A DNA stretch of 16,114 bases. Source: JBKPDV01 sp046728075 (GTDB lineage: Bacteria; Acidobacteriota; Thermoanaerobaculia; UBA5066; Gp7-AA6). The notes beneath the pieces are model-generated. The model saw only the letters and a program-made list of their open reading frames with translations. It searched no databases and was not told where the DNA came from. Below, piece by piece: positions 6,058 through 14,048 of this stretch (its first letter is position 1; the number at the start of each line of letters is the position of its first letter). A program made the position numbers and the translations under genes. The stretch spans positions 1-16,114 of the forward strand of contig JBKPDV010000112.1 in the NCBI GenBank assembly GCA_046728075.1. The letters run 5' to 3'.

Positions 6058-8778
6058 GTGAAACGCGTCTTTTTTTTCGGAAACGGAGTCGCCGAGGGCG
6101 CCGGCCTCGGCAAAGAACGTCTCGGTGGCAAAGGGGCGGGCCTCGCGGAGATGACCGCACTCGGCATTCCCGTGCCGCCGGGATTCACGATCGACACGTC
6201 GGTCTGCGCGGAATACACCAGAACCGGCATCGTCGACGGCTTGAAAGAGGAGGTCGGCTCCGCGCTGAAGCGTCTCGAGGAGTCGGCGGGCAGGCGTCTG
6301 GGCGACGGTGACAACCCGCTCCTGGTCTCGGTTCGCTCGGGCGCGCGATCCTCGATGCCCGGCATGATGGACACGATCCTGAATCTCGGTCTCACGGACT
6401 CGGCTCTCCGCGGCCTCGCGGCGGTTTCCGGCCAGCGGTTCGCGCTCGACTGCCGGCGCCGTTTTCTCCAGATGTATGGAGACATCGTGCTGGACGTCCC
6501 CAAGCACGAGTTCGAGAAAGTGCTCACCGAGAAGCGCCGCGACCGCGGGGCGAAATCGGACGCGGAGCTGACGGCCGACGACCTCGCCGACACCGTGAAG
6601 CGCTACGAGCAGATCATCCGCCAGAAGACGGGAAATCCCTTTCCGGACGATCCCCAGGCGCAGCTCTGGGGGGCCATCGGAGCGGTCTTCCGCTCCTGGG
6701 ACAACGAGCGCGCGAAGACATACCGCAGGCTCCACCACATCCCCGGCGACTGGGGAACGGCAGTGAACGTTCAGGCGATGGTCTTCGGCAACCGAGGGGA
6801 AACCTCCGCCACCGGCGTGGCCTTTACTCGCGACCCTTCGACCGGCGAGAAGAAGTTCTACGGCGAGTTCCTTCCCAACGCCCAGGGAGAGGACGTCGTC
6901 GCCGGTATTCGCACTCCCCGTCCCTTGAACGCCGACGGCTCCGGCCGCTCGCTGGAAGAAACGATGCCTCAGGCGCACCGAGAGCTGCTGCGGGTACGGG
7001 ACCTGCTCGAGAAGCGGTTTCACGACATGCAGGATCTCGAGTTCACGATCGAGGACGGAAAGCTCTACCTTCTGCAGACGCGCAACGGCAAGCGCACGGG
7101 CTTTGCCTCGGTCCGCATCGCGACCGACATGGTCGAAGAGGGCCTGATCGACGAGGCCGAGGCTCTGATGCGCGTCGAGCCCGAGCAGCTCGTGCAGCTT
7201 CTCGCGCCCGTCTTCGATCTCAAGGAGAAGACCGCGGCCGTCAGCGCAGGTATGCTTCTCGGAAAGGGCCTGCCCGCGGGGCCCGGGGCGGCATGCGGGC
7301 GGATCGCCCTGACGGCTGCCAGGGCGGTCGCGATGGCGGCCGAAGGCAAGCCGGTCGTCCTCGTTCGGGAAGAGACGTCTCCGGAGGACATCGCGGGAAT
7401 GCACGCGGCGGCGGGCATCCTGACCACGCGCGGGGGCGCCACTTCGCACGCGGCCGTCGTCGCGCGCGGCATGGGGAAGACCTGTGTGGTCGGGGCGGGT
7501 GAGATCACCGTCGACGAAGCGGGCAACCAGGTGCGCTCCAAGAACCTCCAGGCAGCCGAAGGCGACTGGATTTCCATCGACGGAACCACAGGAGAAGTTC
7601 TCCTCGGCCGGATTTCCACGCGCCCTTCCGAGGTTCTCCAGGTCGCGCTCGAAAAAAGTATTCCGCCCGAGAAATCCCCGGGGTTTCGGGCGTTCAACAG
7701 GATCCTCGGCTGGGCCGACAAACGGCGGCGGCTGGGTGTGCGCGCCAACGCGGACACCCCGACCGACGCGCAGGTGGCGGTGGTTTTCGGCGCCGAAGGG
7801 ATCGGTCTCTGCCGGACCGAGCACATGTTCTTCGAAGAGAAACGGATTCTCGCCGTGCGCGAGATGATCCTCGCGGAAAACGCGGATGGCCGCCGCGGAG
7901 CTCTCGCGAAGATCCTTCCCATGCAGCGGCAGGATTTCGTGGGCATCTTCCGGGAGATGGGAGAGCGGCCCGTCACGATCCGGCTGCTCGATCCTCCCCT
8001 CCACGAGTTTCTGCCCAACGAGGAAGAGGCCCTCCTCCGGACGGCCAAGGAATTGAAGGTTCCCGTCGAGAAGCTGCGCGACCGGTTACGCCAGCTTCAC
8101 GAGGCCAATCCGATGCTCGGGCACCGCGGGTGCCGGCTCGGGATCACCCATCCGGAGATCTACGAAACGCAGGTCCGGGCGATCTTCGAGGCGGCCGTCG
8201 AGGTGTTGCGCGGCGGTGGAAAGCCCCGGCCCGAAGTCATGATCCCGCTGGTCGGCACGAAGGCGGAGTTTACGAAGTTGAAGAAGCTCGTCGACGAGAT
8301 CGCGAAAAAAGTGGAGGGGGAGACGGGGCAGCCCATCGCCTACTCGGTCGGGACGATGATCGAGATCCCGCGCGCCGCTCTGCGTGCGGGCGAGATCGCC
8401 GAGGGATGCGACTTCTTTTCCTTTGGGACCAACGACCTGACCCAGATGACGTTCGGGTACTCCCGCGACGACGCGGCGTCCTTCCTGCCGGCTTATATCG
8501 AATCCGGTATATTGCCGGAGGACCCCTTCGCGAGCCTGGACCAATCCGGAGTCGGTGAGCTCGTCGCGATTGCCACCGAGCGCGGCCGCAAGGCGAACCC
8601 GAAGCTCAAGGTCGGAGTCTGCGGCGAACATGGCGGCGACCCGGCCTCGATCGAGTTCTTCCACAAGACCGGCCTCGACTATGTCTCCTGCTCCCCCTTT
8701 CGCGTGGCCATCGCTCGCCTGGCCGCCGCGCGCGCGGCGCTCTCCGAGGGCAAAGAGGGGATTTCGTCGACGGCGTAG
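6058..8778 (+). CDS. ppdK: Pyruvate, phosphate dikinase
   Basis: This is a 906-residue full-length PPDK, which interconverts pyruvate + ATP + phosphate and PEP + AMP + diphosphate in the cytoplasm. The N-terminal ATP-grasp part begins FFFGNGVAEGAGLGKERLGGKGAGLAEMTALGIPVPPGFTI and includes SVRSGARSSMPGMMDTILNLG. The central swivelling domain carries the catalytic phospho-histidine H464 in GGATSHAAVVARGMGKTCVVGA, with T462 at the position that regulators phosphorylate in other PPDKs. The C-terminal PEP/pyruvate barrel has GIGLCRTEHMFF, FFSFGTNDLTQMTFGYSRDD and the proton-donor C855 in VGVCGEHGGDP. All active-site residues checked are present. The GTG start is supported by GGAG at 6048-6051 and the family N-terminus. 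It lies 119 bases after glyS. No PPDK regulatory kinase is seen nearby. Confidence 0.97.
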   Translation: MKRVFFFGNGVAEGAGLGKERLGGKGAGLAEMTALGIPVPPGFTIDTSVCAEYTRTGIVDGLKEEVGSALKRLEESAGRRLGDGDNPLLVSVRSGARSSMPGMMDTILNLGLTDSALRGLAAVSGQRFALDCRRRFLQMYGDIVLDVPKHEFEKVLTEKRRDRGAKSDAELTADDLADTVKRYEQIIRQKTGNPFPDDPQAQLWGAIGAVFRSWDNERAKTYRRLHHIPGDWGTAVNVQAMVFGNRGETSATGVAFTRDPSTGEKKFYGEFLPNAQGEDVVAGIRTPRPLNADGSGRSLEETMPQAHRELLRVRDLLEKRFHDMQDLEFTIEDGKLYLLQTRNGKRTGFASVRIATDMVEEGLIDEAEALMRVEPEQLVQLLAPVFDLKEKTAAVSAGMLLGKGLPAGPGAACGRIALTAARAVAMAAEGKPVVLVREETSPEDIAGMHAAAGILTTRGGATSHAAVVARGMGKTCVVGAGEITVDEAGNQVRSKNLQAAEGDWISIDGTTGEVLLGRISTRPSEVLQVALEKSIPPEKSPGFRAFNRILGWADKRRRLGVRANADTPTDAQVAVVFGAEGIGLCRTEHMFFEEKRILAVREMILAENADGRRGALAKILPMQRQDFVGIFREMGERPVTIRLLDPPLHEFLPNEEEALLRTAKELKVPVEKLRDRLRQLHEANPMLGHRGCRLGITHPEIYETQVRAIFEAAVEVLRGGGKPRPEVMIPLVGTKAEFTKLKKLVDEIAKKVEGETGQPIAYSVGTMIEIPRAALRAGEIAEGCDFFSFGTNDLTQMTFGYSRDDAASFLPAYIESGILPEDPFASLDQSGVGELVAIATERGRKANPKLKVGVCGEHGGDPASIEFFHKTGLDYVSCSPFRVAIARLAAARAALSEGKEGISSTA

Positions 8779-8829
8779 GGAGCTGTCCGCTGTCAGCTTT
8801 CAGCTTTCAGCCAAACGGAGACCGGTAAT
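8779..8829. repeat. Heptamer array between ppdK and the amidohydrolase gene
   Basis: Beginning on the base after the ppdK stop, the 7-base units are ggagctg, tccgctg, tcagctt, tcagctt, tcagcca (8779-8813). They are followed by two weaker CGG-phased heptads, cggagac and cggtaat (8816-8829). No complementary second arm is apparent, so this gap has a single array, unlike the gaps around glyQ and mutL. Confidence 0.72.
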
Positions 8830-8832
8830 CGG

Positions 8833-10476
8833 ATGATCTTTCTTTGGATAGCTCTTCTGATGAAGCCAACGGAACTTCCGGCCGATCTTCTTCTCCTCTC
8901 CGCCAAGATCTGGACAGGGGATCCAGCACATGCGTCGGCCGAGGCCCTCGCGGTCCGCGGCGGCCGCATCGTCGCGATCGGATCGAGATCCGAGGTCGCC
9001 CGGCTGCGCGGACCGAACACGAAGATGCTCGACGCGAAAGGCCGCCGCGTCGTGCCCGGGTTCATCGACTCGCACACGCACATGACGATGGGGGGATTGA
9101 ATCTGCTCGCCGTCGATTTGCGAAAGACGAAAGACCCGGCCGACTTCACCCGCCAGCTCGCCGCCTTCGCGAAGACCCGGCCGGCCGGCAACTGGTTGAC
9201 CGATGGCGCCTGGGATCACGAGCAGTGGACCCCGCCGCGGCTGCCCACCAGGCAGATGCTCGATCCGGCTACCGGGGATCGTCCCGCGTGCTTCGCGCGC
9301 CAGGACGGTCACATGATCGTCTGCAACAGCCTCGCGCTCGCGAAGGCCGGCATCACGCGCGCGACACCCGATCCTCCCGGCGGCGTGATCGTGCGAGACG
9401 CGTCGGGACAGCCGACGGGCGTCCTGAAGGATGCGGCGATGGACGCCATCGGGCTCGTGCGCCCTCCGCGAACCCGAGAGGAGCTCGTCGAGGGATTGCG
9501 CGCCGCGATGGTGCACGCGGCCTCCCTTGGCGTGACCTCTGTCCAGGATCTTCCCGGAGACGCCGGCGACCTCGGCGCCTGGCAGCTCCTGCGCGACCGG
9601 GGGGAAATGACTCTGCGCGTCAACTACCGGCCTTCCCTTTCCAACTGGGAGAGAGCCCGGCAGATGCAGGCTTCGATGAAGAACGACGAGTGGCTGCGAA
9701 TCGGTGGGGTGAAGGGCTACGCCGACGGCTCGCTCGGTTCGACGACGGCTCTCTTTTTCCAGCCGTACGCGGATGATCCGGAGACATCCGGAGTCTACGC
9801 CGCCGAAGCGATCCCTCTGTCGAAGCTCGAAGAGCGGGTGCTCGCGGCCGACAAGGCCGGATTGCAGGTGGAGATCCACGCGATCGGGGATCGCGCCAAC
9901 GCGGAGATCCTCGACGTCTTCGAACGCGTCGCCGGGCAGAACGGACCGAGAGACCGTCGTTTCCGCATCGAGCACGCCCAGCACCTGCGCCCGGCCGACA
10001 TCCCGCGCTTCGGCGCGCTCGGCGTCATCGCCTCGATGCAGCCCTACCACGCCATCGACGACGGTCGCTGGGCAGAGAAACGCATCGGCCGCGAGCGTTG
10101 CAAGACAACCTATGCCTTCCGGTCCCTTCTCGACGCCCGAGGCAAGCTCGCGTTCGGATCCGACTGGGACGTGGCGCCCCTCTCGCCCATTGCCGGCATC
10201 GACGCGGCCGTGACGCGTCGCACGATCGACGGGAAGAACCCGAAGGGCTGGTTTCCCGAGCAGCGGATCGGCGCCGAGGAAGCGTTGCGCGCCTACACCG
10301 CGACGGCGGCCTGGGCCGCCTTCGAGGAGAAGGAAAAGGGAACGCTCGCGCCGGGACGGCTCGCCGACTTCGTGCTCCTTTCGCGGGACATCCTTTCGGT
10401 TCCGCCCGAGCAGATCGTGGAAACACAGGTCGACGCAACCGTAGTGGGGGGTCACGTCGTTTACGAGCGGCACTAG
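8833..10476 (+). CDS. YtcJ-like metal-dependent amidohydrolase
   Basis: This is a 547-residue protein of the amidohydrolase superfamily (Amidohydro_3 / YtcJ type). Metal-site motifs are complete: H81-x-H83 in GFIDSHTHM, K294 in VKGYADGSLGS, H349 in EIHAIGDRA, H381 in RIEHAQHL and D444 in AFGSDWDVAPL. These proteins hydrolyse amide or related C-N bonds in cyclic or N-acyl compounds; the substrate cannot be read from sequence. The ATG at 8860 is a likely alternative start: most relatives begin just before the LLLLSAKIWTGDP strand, and the nine extra codons have AT-rich codon choice. If the longer form is used, its N-terminus MIFLWIALLM is too short for a convincing signal peptide. It is flanked by a heptamer array upstream and a hairpin-rich gap downstream. 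Confidence 0.9.
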   Translation: MIFLWIALLMKPTELPADLLLLSAKIWTGDPAHASAEALAVRGGRIVAIGSRSEVARLRGPNTKMLDAKGRRVVPGFIDSHTHMTMGGLNLLAVDLRKTKDPADFTRQLAAFAKTRPAGNWLTDGAWDHEQWTPPRLPTRQMLDPATGDRPACFARQDGHMIVCNSLALAKAGITRATPDPPGGVIVRDASGQPTGVLKDAAMDAIGLVRPPRTREELVEGLRAAMVHAASLGVTSVQDLPGDAGDLGAWQLLRDRGEMTLRVNYRPSLSNWERARQMQASMKNDEWLRIGGVKGYADGSLGSTTALFFQPYADDPETSGVYAAEAIPLSKLEERVLAADKAGLQVEIHAIGDRANAEILDVFERVAGQNGPRDRRFRIEHAQHLRPADIPRFGALGVIASMQPYHAIDDGRWAEKRIGRERCKTTYAFRSLLDARGKLAFGSDWDVAPLSPIAGIDAAVTRRTIDGKNPKGWFPEQRIGAEEALRAYTATAAWAAFEEKEKGTLAPGRLADFVLLSRDILSVPPEQIVETQVDATVVGGHVVYERH

Positions 10477-10498
10477 GCCATCGACAATCGCGCGGCGC

Positions 10499-10613
10499 GG
10501 GCGGCCGCGAGGGCCGCCCCTACGAACCAGGAATCTGAGCCGGGTTTTCGCGAAATGGCCGCGGATGACTTCTGGCTCGTAGGGGCGGAGGTGAGCGGCG
10601 GCGAACCCGCCGC
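10499..10613. repeat. GC-rich hairpin element (REP-like) between the amidohydrolase gene and mutL
   Basis: Three stems are visible. Bases 10499-10506 pair with 10512-10519 around a 5-base loop. ccgcccctacga (10514-10525) is a perfect inverted repeat of tcgtaggggcgg (10577-10588), with further imperfect pairing inward. gcggcgg (10595-10601) pairs with ccgccgc (10607-10613). The first two stems share bases, so they are alternatives. The core gtaggggcg with GC-rich arms resembles dispersed palindromic elements of many high-GC genomes. It has no U-tract. It is the only gap after a plus-strand gene without 7- or 8-base periodicity. Confidence 0.7.
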
Positions 10614-10665
10614 TTGTCGTGCTCTTCGAGCGCTCGGTGCGCCCCGCCCGCCCCCCGCCCGCTAG

Positions 10666-10671
10666 TAGACT
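10666..10671 (+). promoter_or_regulatory. Candidate -10 element of mutL (leaderless)
   Basis: TAGACT is followed by 6 bases and the GTG start of mutL at 10678. The stretch upstream is almost pure G and C with no -35, and there is no Shine-Dalgarno. The same hexamer precedes the M20 gene. Confidence 0.5.
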
Positions 10672-10677
10672 TCCGGC

Positions 10678-12396
10678 GTGCCTCGAATCCATGTCCTGCC
10701 TTCCCCCGTCATCGACCGGATCGCGGCGGGCGAGGTCGTCGAGCGGCCGGCCTCCGCCGTCAAAGAGCTGGTCGAGAACGCGCTCGATGCGGGCGCCTCG
10801 CGCATCGACGTGGAGATCGACGGAGGCGGGATTACCCGCATCCTCGTGCGCGACGACGGGTCCGGCATGTCTCCCGAGGACGCGCGTCTCGCGCTCGAAC
10901 GCCACGCGACCTCCAAGATTTCCACCGACGCGGACCTTCAGGGGGTCTCGAGCTACGGCTTCCGAGGCGAGGCCCTTCCGTCGATCGCTTCCGTGTCAAG
11001 GTTGACGCTGACGACCTCCGACGGCTCCTCTCCGGAGGCGATCCGGCTCAAGGTCGAGCAGGGCGGCGCCGCGAAAGAGGAGCCGGCTGCCCGACCCCGC
11101 GGAACGGACGTCCTCGTCGAGGGCCTGTTTTCCAAAACGCCGGCGCGGCGCAAATTCCTGGCATCTCCGGAAGCCGAGAGCCGAGCGGGAGCTGCCGTCG
11201 TCACGCGGGCGGGACTGGCCAATCCCTCCGTGGCGTTCACACTCCGGTCCAACGGCCGCGAGCTGCTCGACGCACCGGCCGCCGCGAGCCGGGCGGCCCG
11301 GATCGTCCAGCTCTTCGGACGCGAGACGCTCGGGGAGCTCGAGGAGTTCGTGGCGAAGTCGGGACCCCTGCGAGTCCTCGGATTCGCCACTCGCGGATCG
11401 GTCACGTTCGCCAGCCGCCGCTATCAGTATCTCTTCGTCAACGGAAGGCCCGTCGAGGATCGGGCGCTCTCGCGCGCGATCGGACAGGCCGCCCGCGACG
11501 CGATCCGGACCGACCGTCATCCGGCGCTCTTTCTGTTTCTCACCGCGGAGGCCGGGGCGGTGGACGTGAATGTCTCTCCCGCCAAGACGCAGGTGCGTTT
11601 CGCCGACTCGGGAACCGCGTACCGCCTCGTCTACCACGCCATTCACTCGGCGCTCCTCTCGGGCAAGGAGGAGCGCCGCCTGAAATCCGTGCCGGCGGAA
11701 CCGCCGTCGGTGGGAGAGACTCCGGAGCCCTACGGGAGCGCCAATCTCTCGGTCCCTCCCGGGCGCCTGACCCCCGCCGCCCCGCTGCCCGTGCGGGAGA
11801 CTCCGCCGGTCGAGAAGAAGCCTCCCGAGATCCTGCCGATCGGGCAGTACCGCGAGTCCTTCATCGTCGCCTCCGGGCCGGAAGGGCTTCTGGTCATCGA
11901 TCAGCACGCCGCGCACGAGCGCGTGCTCTACGAGCGCCTGCGCGACCGGATCGCTTCCGGCCGCATCCTTTCGCAGAGGCTGCTCTTAAACGTGCTCTTC
12001 GAGGCGACTCTCGAAGAAGCCGAGACGCTCGCTTCCCGAATCGAAGATCTCGCCGCGGCCGGTTTCGAGATCGAGCCGATGTCCGGGCGGTCCTACTCCA
12101 TCTCGGCGCTGCCGGCCGAGGTCACCGACCGTTCTCCCGCCGAGACTCTGCACGACGCTCTCGCGCGGCTGGCGGAGGCGGGCACGGCCGACGCCAGCGA
12201 GCGGCGCGATCGACTCTGCGCGGGCCTGGCCTGCCGGTCCGCCATCACGATCCGCTATCACCTCGCTCCCGAGGAGATACGGCATCTCTTGAGCGACTGG
12301 ATGCGCACCGCGGACCGCTTCACCTGCCCGCACGGCCGGCCGGTTGTGCTTTCCATGAGCGAGGAAGAGCTGGAGAAGTACTTTAAGAGACGCTAG
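10678..12396 (+). CDS. mutL: DNA mismatch repair protein MutL (with endonuclease motif)
   Basis: This is a 572-residue MutL. The N-terminal GHKL ATPase motifs are intact: IAAGEVVERPASAVKELVENALDAGA, then VRDDGSGM, ERHATSKI and GYGFRGEALPSIASV (as SYGFRGEALPSIASV here). A Pro/Glu-rich linker (about residues 335-385) separates the C-terminal domain. That domain carries the endonuclease motif DQHA-x2-E-x4-E as D408-Q-H-A-A-H-E414...E419, together with ACRSAI and C550-P-H-G-R-P. These are the marks of nicking MutL proteins in bacteria that lack MutH. It links MutS mismatch recognition to strand incision. The GTG start matches the family N-terminus (PRIHVLPSPVIDRIAAGEVVERPA) and lies 6 bases after TAGACT. 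mutS is not in the window. A heptamer array begins at the base after its stop. Confidence 0.97.
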   Translation: MPRIHVLPSPVIDRIAAGEVVERPASAVKELVENALDAGASRIDVEIDGGGITRILVRDDGSGMSPEDARLALERHATSKISTDADLQGVSSYGFRGEALPSIASVSRLTLTTSDGSSPEAIRLKVEQGGAAKEEPAARPRGTDVLVEGLFSKTPARRKFLASPEAESRAGAAVVTRAGLANPSVAFTLRSNGRELLDAPAAASRAARIVQLFGRETLGELEEFVAKSGPLRVLGFATRGSVTFASRRYQYLFVNGRPVEDRALSRAIGQAARDAIRTDRHPALFLFLTAEAGAVDVNVSPAKTQVRFADSGTAYRLVYHAIHSALLSGKEERRLKSVPAEPPSVGETPEPYGSANLSVPPGRLTPAAPLPVRETPPVEKKPPEILPIGQYRESFIVASGPEGLLVIDQHAAHERVLYERLRDRIASGRILSQRLLLNVLFEATLEEAETLASRIEDLAAAGFEIEPMSGRSYSISALPAEVTDRSPAETLHDALARLAEAGTADASERRDRLCAGLACRSAITIRYHLAPEEIRHLLSDWMRTADRFTCPHGRPVVLSMSEEELEKYFKRR

Positions 12397-12519
12397 GCGC
12401 TGGGCGCTCAGATCAGGAGTCAGGGAGCAGGAAGCGGGAAGCAGGAAGCAGGAAGACGGGAGCGGTCCCCGCTAAGCGCTCCCTGCTCCCCGCTTCCCGC
12501 TTCCCGCCTCCCGGCTCAC
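12397..12519. repeat. Inverted pair of heptamer arrays between mutL and the M20 gene
   Basis: Ten heptads follow the mutL stop with no gap: gcgctgg, gcgctca, gatcagg, agtcagg, gagcagg, aagcggg, aagcagg, aagcagg, aagacgg, gagcggt (12397-12466). The right arm is gctccct, gctcccc, gcttccc, gcttccc, gcctccc, ggctcac (12478-12519), nearly the reverse complement of the aagcagg core. The predicted hairpin has a stem of about 40 bases and a short loop. The M20 -10-like element starts 10 bases after the right arm, the same distance as before glyQ. Confidence 0.9.
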
Positions 12520-12529
12520 GTCCCGCATA

Positions 12530-12535
12530 TAGACT
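12530..12535 (+). promoter_or_regulatory. Candidate -10 element of the M20 gene (leaderless)
   Basis: TAGACT (within catatagact) ends 7 bases before the ATG at 12543. No Shine-Dalgarno precedes the start, and the heptamer array occupies the -35 region. Confidence 0.5.
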
Positions 12536-12542
12536 CGGCGTC

Positions 12543-14048
12543 ATGAACAGACGCACTTTCCTCCAAGGAACTCTTGCCGGCGCGGCCACGCTTGCGCTGC
12601 CAACCCGGTCGCGCGCGGCGGCCTCGGCCGGGCTCGCGCCGGTGCTCGCGCAAGTCGAGAAGCATCACGACGAGGCGGTCCGCCGACTGCAAGAGTGGAT
12701 CAAGCAGCCGTCCATCGCCGCCGAGAATCGCGGGATGTCGGAGGGATGTGAGCTGACGATCCGCATGCTTCGCGAGGTCGGGTTCGATCGCGCCGAGAAG
12801 GTCGCAACCGACGGACAGCCGGGGATCTTTGCGACGCTCGATGCCGGTGCCCCGAAAACTCTGGGCGTTTACTTCATGTACGACGTCAAGCAGGTCGATC
12901 CGGCAGAGTGGTCCTCACCCCCATGGGACGCGGCGCTCGTCGACAAGCCGGGGCTGGGCAAGGTGATGATCGGCCGCGGCGCCGTCAACCAGAAAGGGCC
13001 CGAAGCCGCTTTTCTCGCGGCTCTTCACGCGTTCCGCGCGGCGGGCCGCAAGCTGCCGGTCAATCTGGTTCTTGTGGCCGAGGGGGAAGAGGAAATTGGA
13101 TCTCCCCACTTTTCGCAGGTCGTGCGCCGCCCGGAAATCGCCGCCGCTCTGTCGCGCTCGGTGGGTGTCTTCATGCCGATGCCCTCACAGGGAGTGGACG
13201 GTGTCGTGACGATCAATCTCGGCGCAAAAGGGGTCATCGAGCTGGAGATGGTCTCCACGGGCGAACGATGGGGCCGCGGTCCCCGACTCGACATCCACTC
13301 GAGCAACAAGGCTCGCGTCGACAGCCCGGCCTGGCACCTGGTGCAGGCTCTCTCGACACTGGTCACCGCCGACGGGAACGATCCGGCGATCGACGGCTTT
13401 GCCGATCGCGTGCGGCCGCTTTCCGCAGGGGAGAAGACGATGATCGCGGAGGGCGCGCGACGTCTCAACGAGGGACTCCTGAAAAAACAGCTCGGGGTCG
13501 AGAAGTGGGCCAATGACGCCGGCTGGATTGAATCGCTGGAACGCTTGGTCGCGCGGCCGACCGTGAACATCGAGGGGCTCGTCGGCGGCTACACGGGCCC
13601 CGGCGGAAAAACGATTCTTCCCCACAAGGCGGTCGCGAAGCTCGATCTGCGTCTTGTTCCCGACATGAAGGCCTCGGACGCCCTGGCCGCGCTGAAGGGC
13701 CATCTCGCCAAGCGAGGGTACGGCGACATCGAAGTCAACATGACCGGAGGCTACGATCCGACTTCGACGCCGGCGGACTCCGCGCTCGTCCGCGCGCAGA
13801 TCGCCGTCTACCGGGCCGCGGGTGTCGAGCCGATCCTGTGGCCTCGAATCGCCGGCTCCTGGCCCGGTTATATCTTTACCGGTGAGCCGCTGAAGCTGCC
13901 CGCCGGTCACTTCGGGCTCGGTCACGGCGGCGGCGCGCACGCTCCGGATGAGTATTACGTGATCGAGTCATCGAATCCGAAGATCCAGGGCTTCGACGGC
14001 GCGACGCGGTCGCTTGTGGAGTACCTGGGGGAGCTGGCGACGATCTGA
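12543..14048 (+). CDS. Tat-exported M20-family protein with altered metal site
   Basis: This is a 501-residue protein. The N-terminus is a Tat signal: R3-R4-T-F-L-Q-G, a hydrophobic stretch, then LPTRSRAAA before a probable cleavage site, so it acts outside the cytoplasm. The rest aligns with M20 dipeptidases/carboxypeptidases: YDVKQVDPAEWSSPPWDA, MIGRGAVNQKGPEAAFLAALHAF, AEGEEEIGSPHF, the lid-domain DIHSS (H252), and a C-terminal GHGGGAHAPDEY. Of the five canonical metal ligands only E184 and H466 are kept. The H of HxD is M112, the bridging Asp is N149, and the third Asp position is M213 (by my alignment). The catalytic Glu (E183) and D114 remain. It may be a reworked hydrolase or a pseudoenzyme; no substrate can be assigned. 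The frame is intact and codon use is ordinary, so this is not simple decay. Confidence 0.88.
   Translation: MNRRTFLQGTLAGAATLALPTRSRAAASAGLAPVLAQVEKHHDEAVRRLQEWIKQPSIAAENRGMSEGCELTIRMLREVGFDRAEKVATDGQPGIFATLDAGAPKTLGVYFMYDVKQVDPAEWSSPPWDAALVDKPGLGKVMIGRGAVNQKGPEAAFLAALHAFRAAGRKLPVNLVLVAEGEEEIGSPHFSQVVRRPEIAAALSRSVGVFMPMPSQGVDGVVTINLGAKGVIELEMVSTGERWGRGPRLDIHSSNKARVDSPAWHLVQALSTLVTADGNDPAIDGFADRVRPLSAGEKTMIAEGARRLNEGLLKKQLGVEKWANDAGWIESLERLVARPTVNIEGLVGGYTGPGGKTILPHKAVAKLDLRLVPDMKASDALAALKGHLAKRGYGDIEVNMTGGYDPTSTPADSALVRAQIAVYRAAGVEPILWPRIAGSWPGYIFTGEPLKLPAGHFGLGHGGGAHAPDEYYVIESSNPKIQGFDGATRSLVEYLGELATI

Noticed and set aside
3833..10905. Very long open frames on the minus strand opposite glyS, ppdK and the amidohydrolase gene (552, 673 and 701 codons)
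   Set aside because: They mirror the conserved plus-strand genes, their proteins are Arg/Gly/Pro/His-rich without any domain, and such antisense frames are expected in high-GC DNA.
10614..12386. Plus-strand open frame of 590 codons overlapping mutL in another frame
   Set aside because: It is Arg-rich and featureless; the mutL frame carries all the ATPase and endonuclease motifs.
12543..14048. M20 gene as a decaying pseudogene
   Set aside because: There is no frameshift or stop, and the Tat signal, lid-domain His and C-terminal motif are well kept, so the ligand changes look like specific divergence, not decay.
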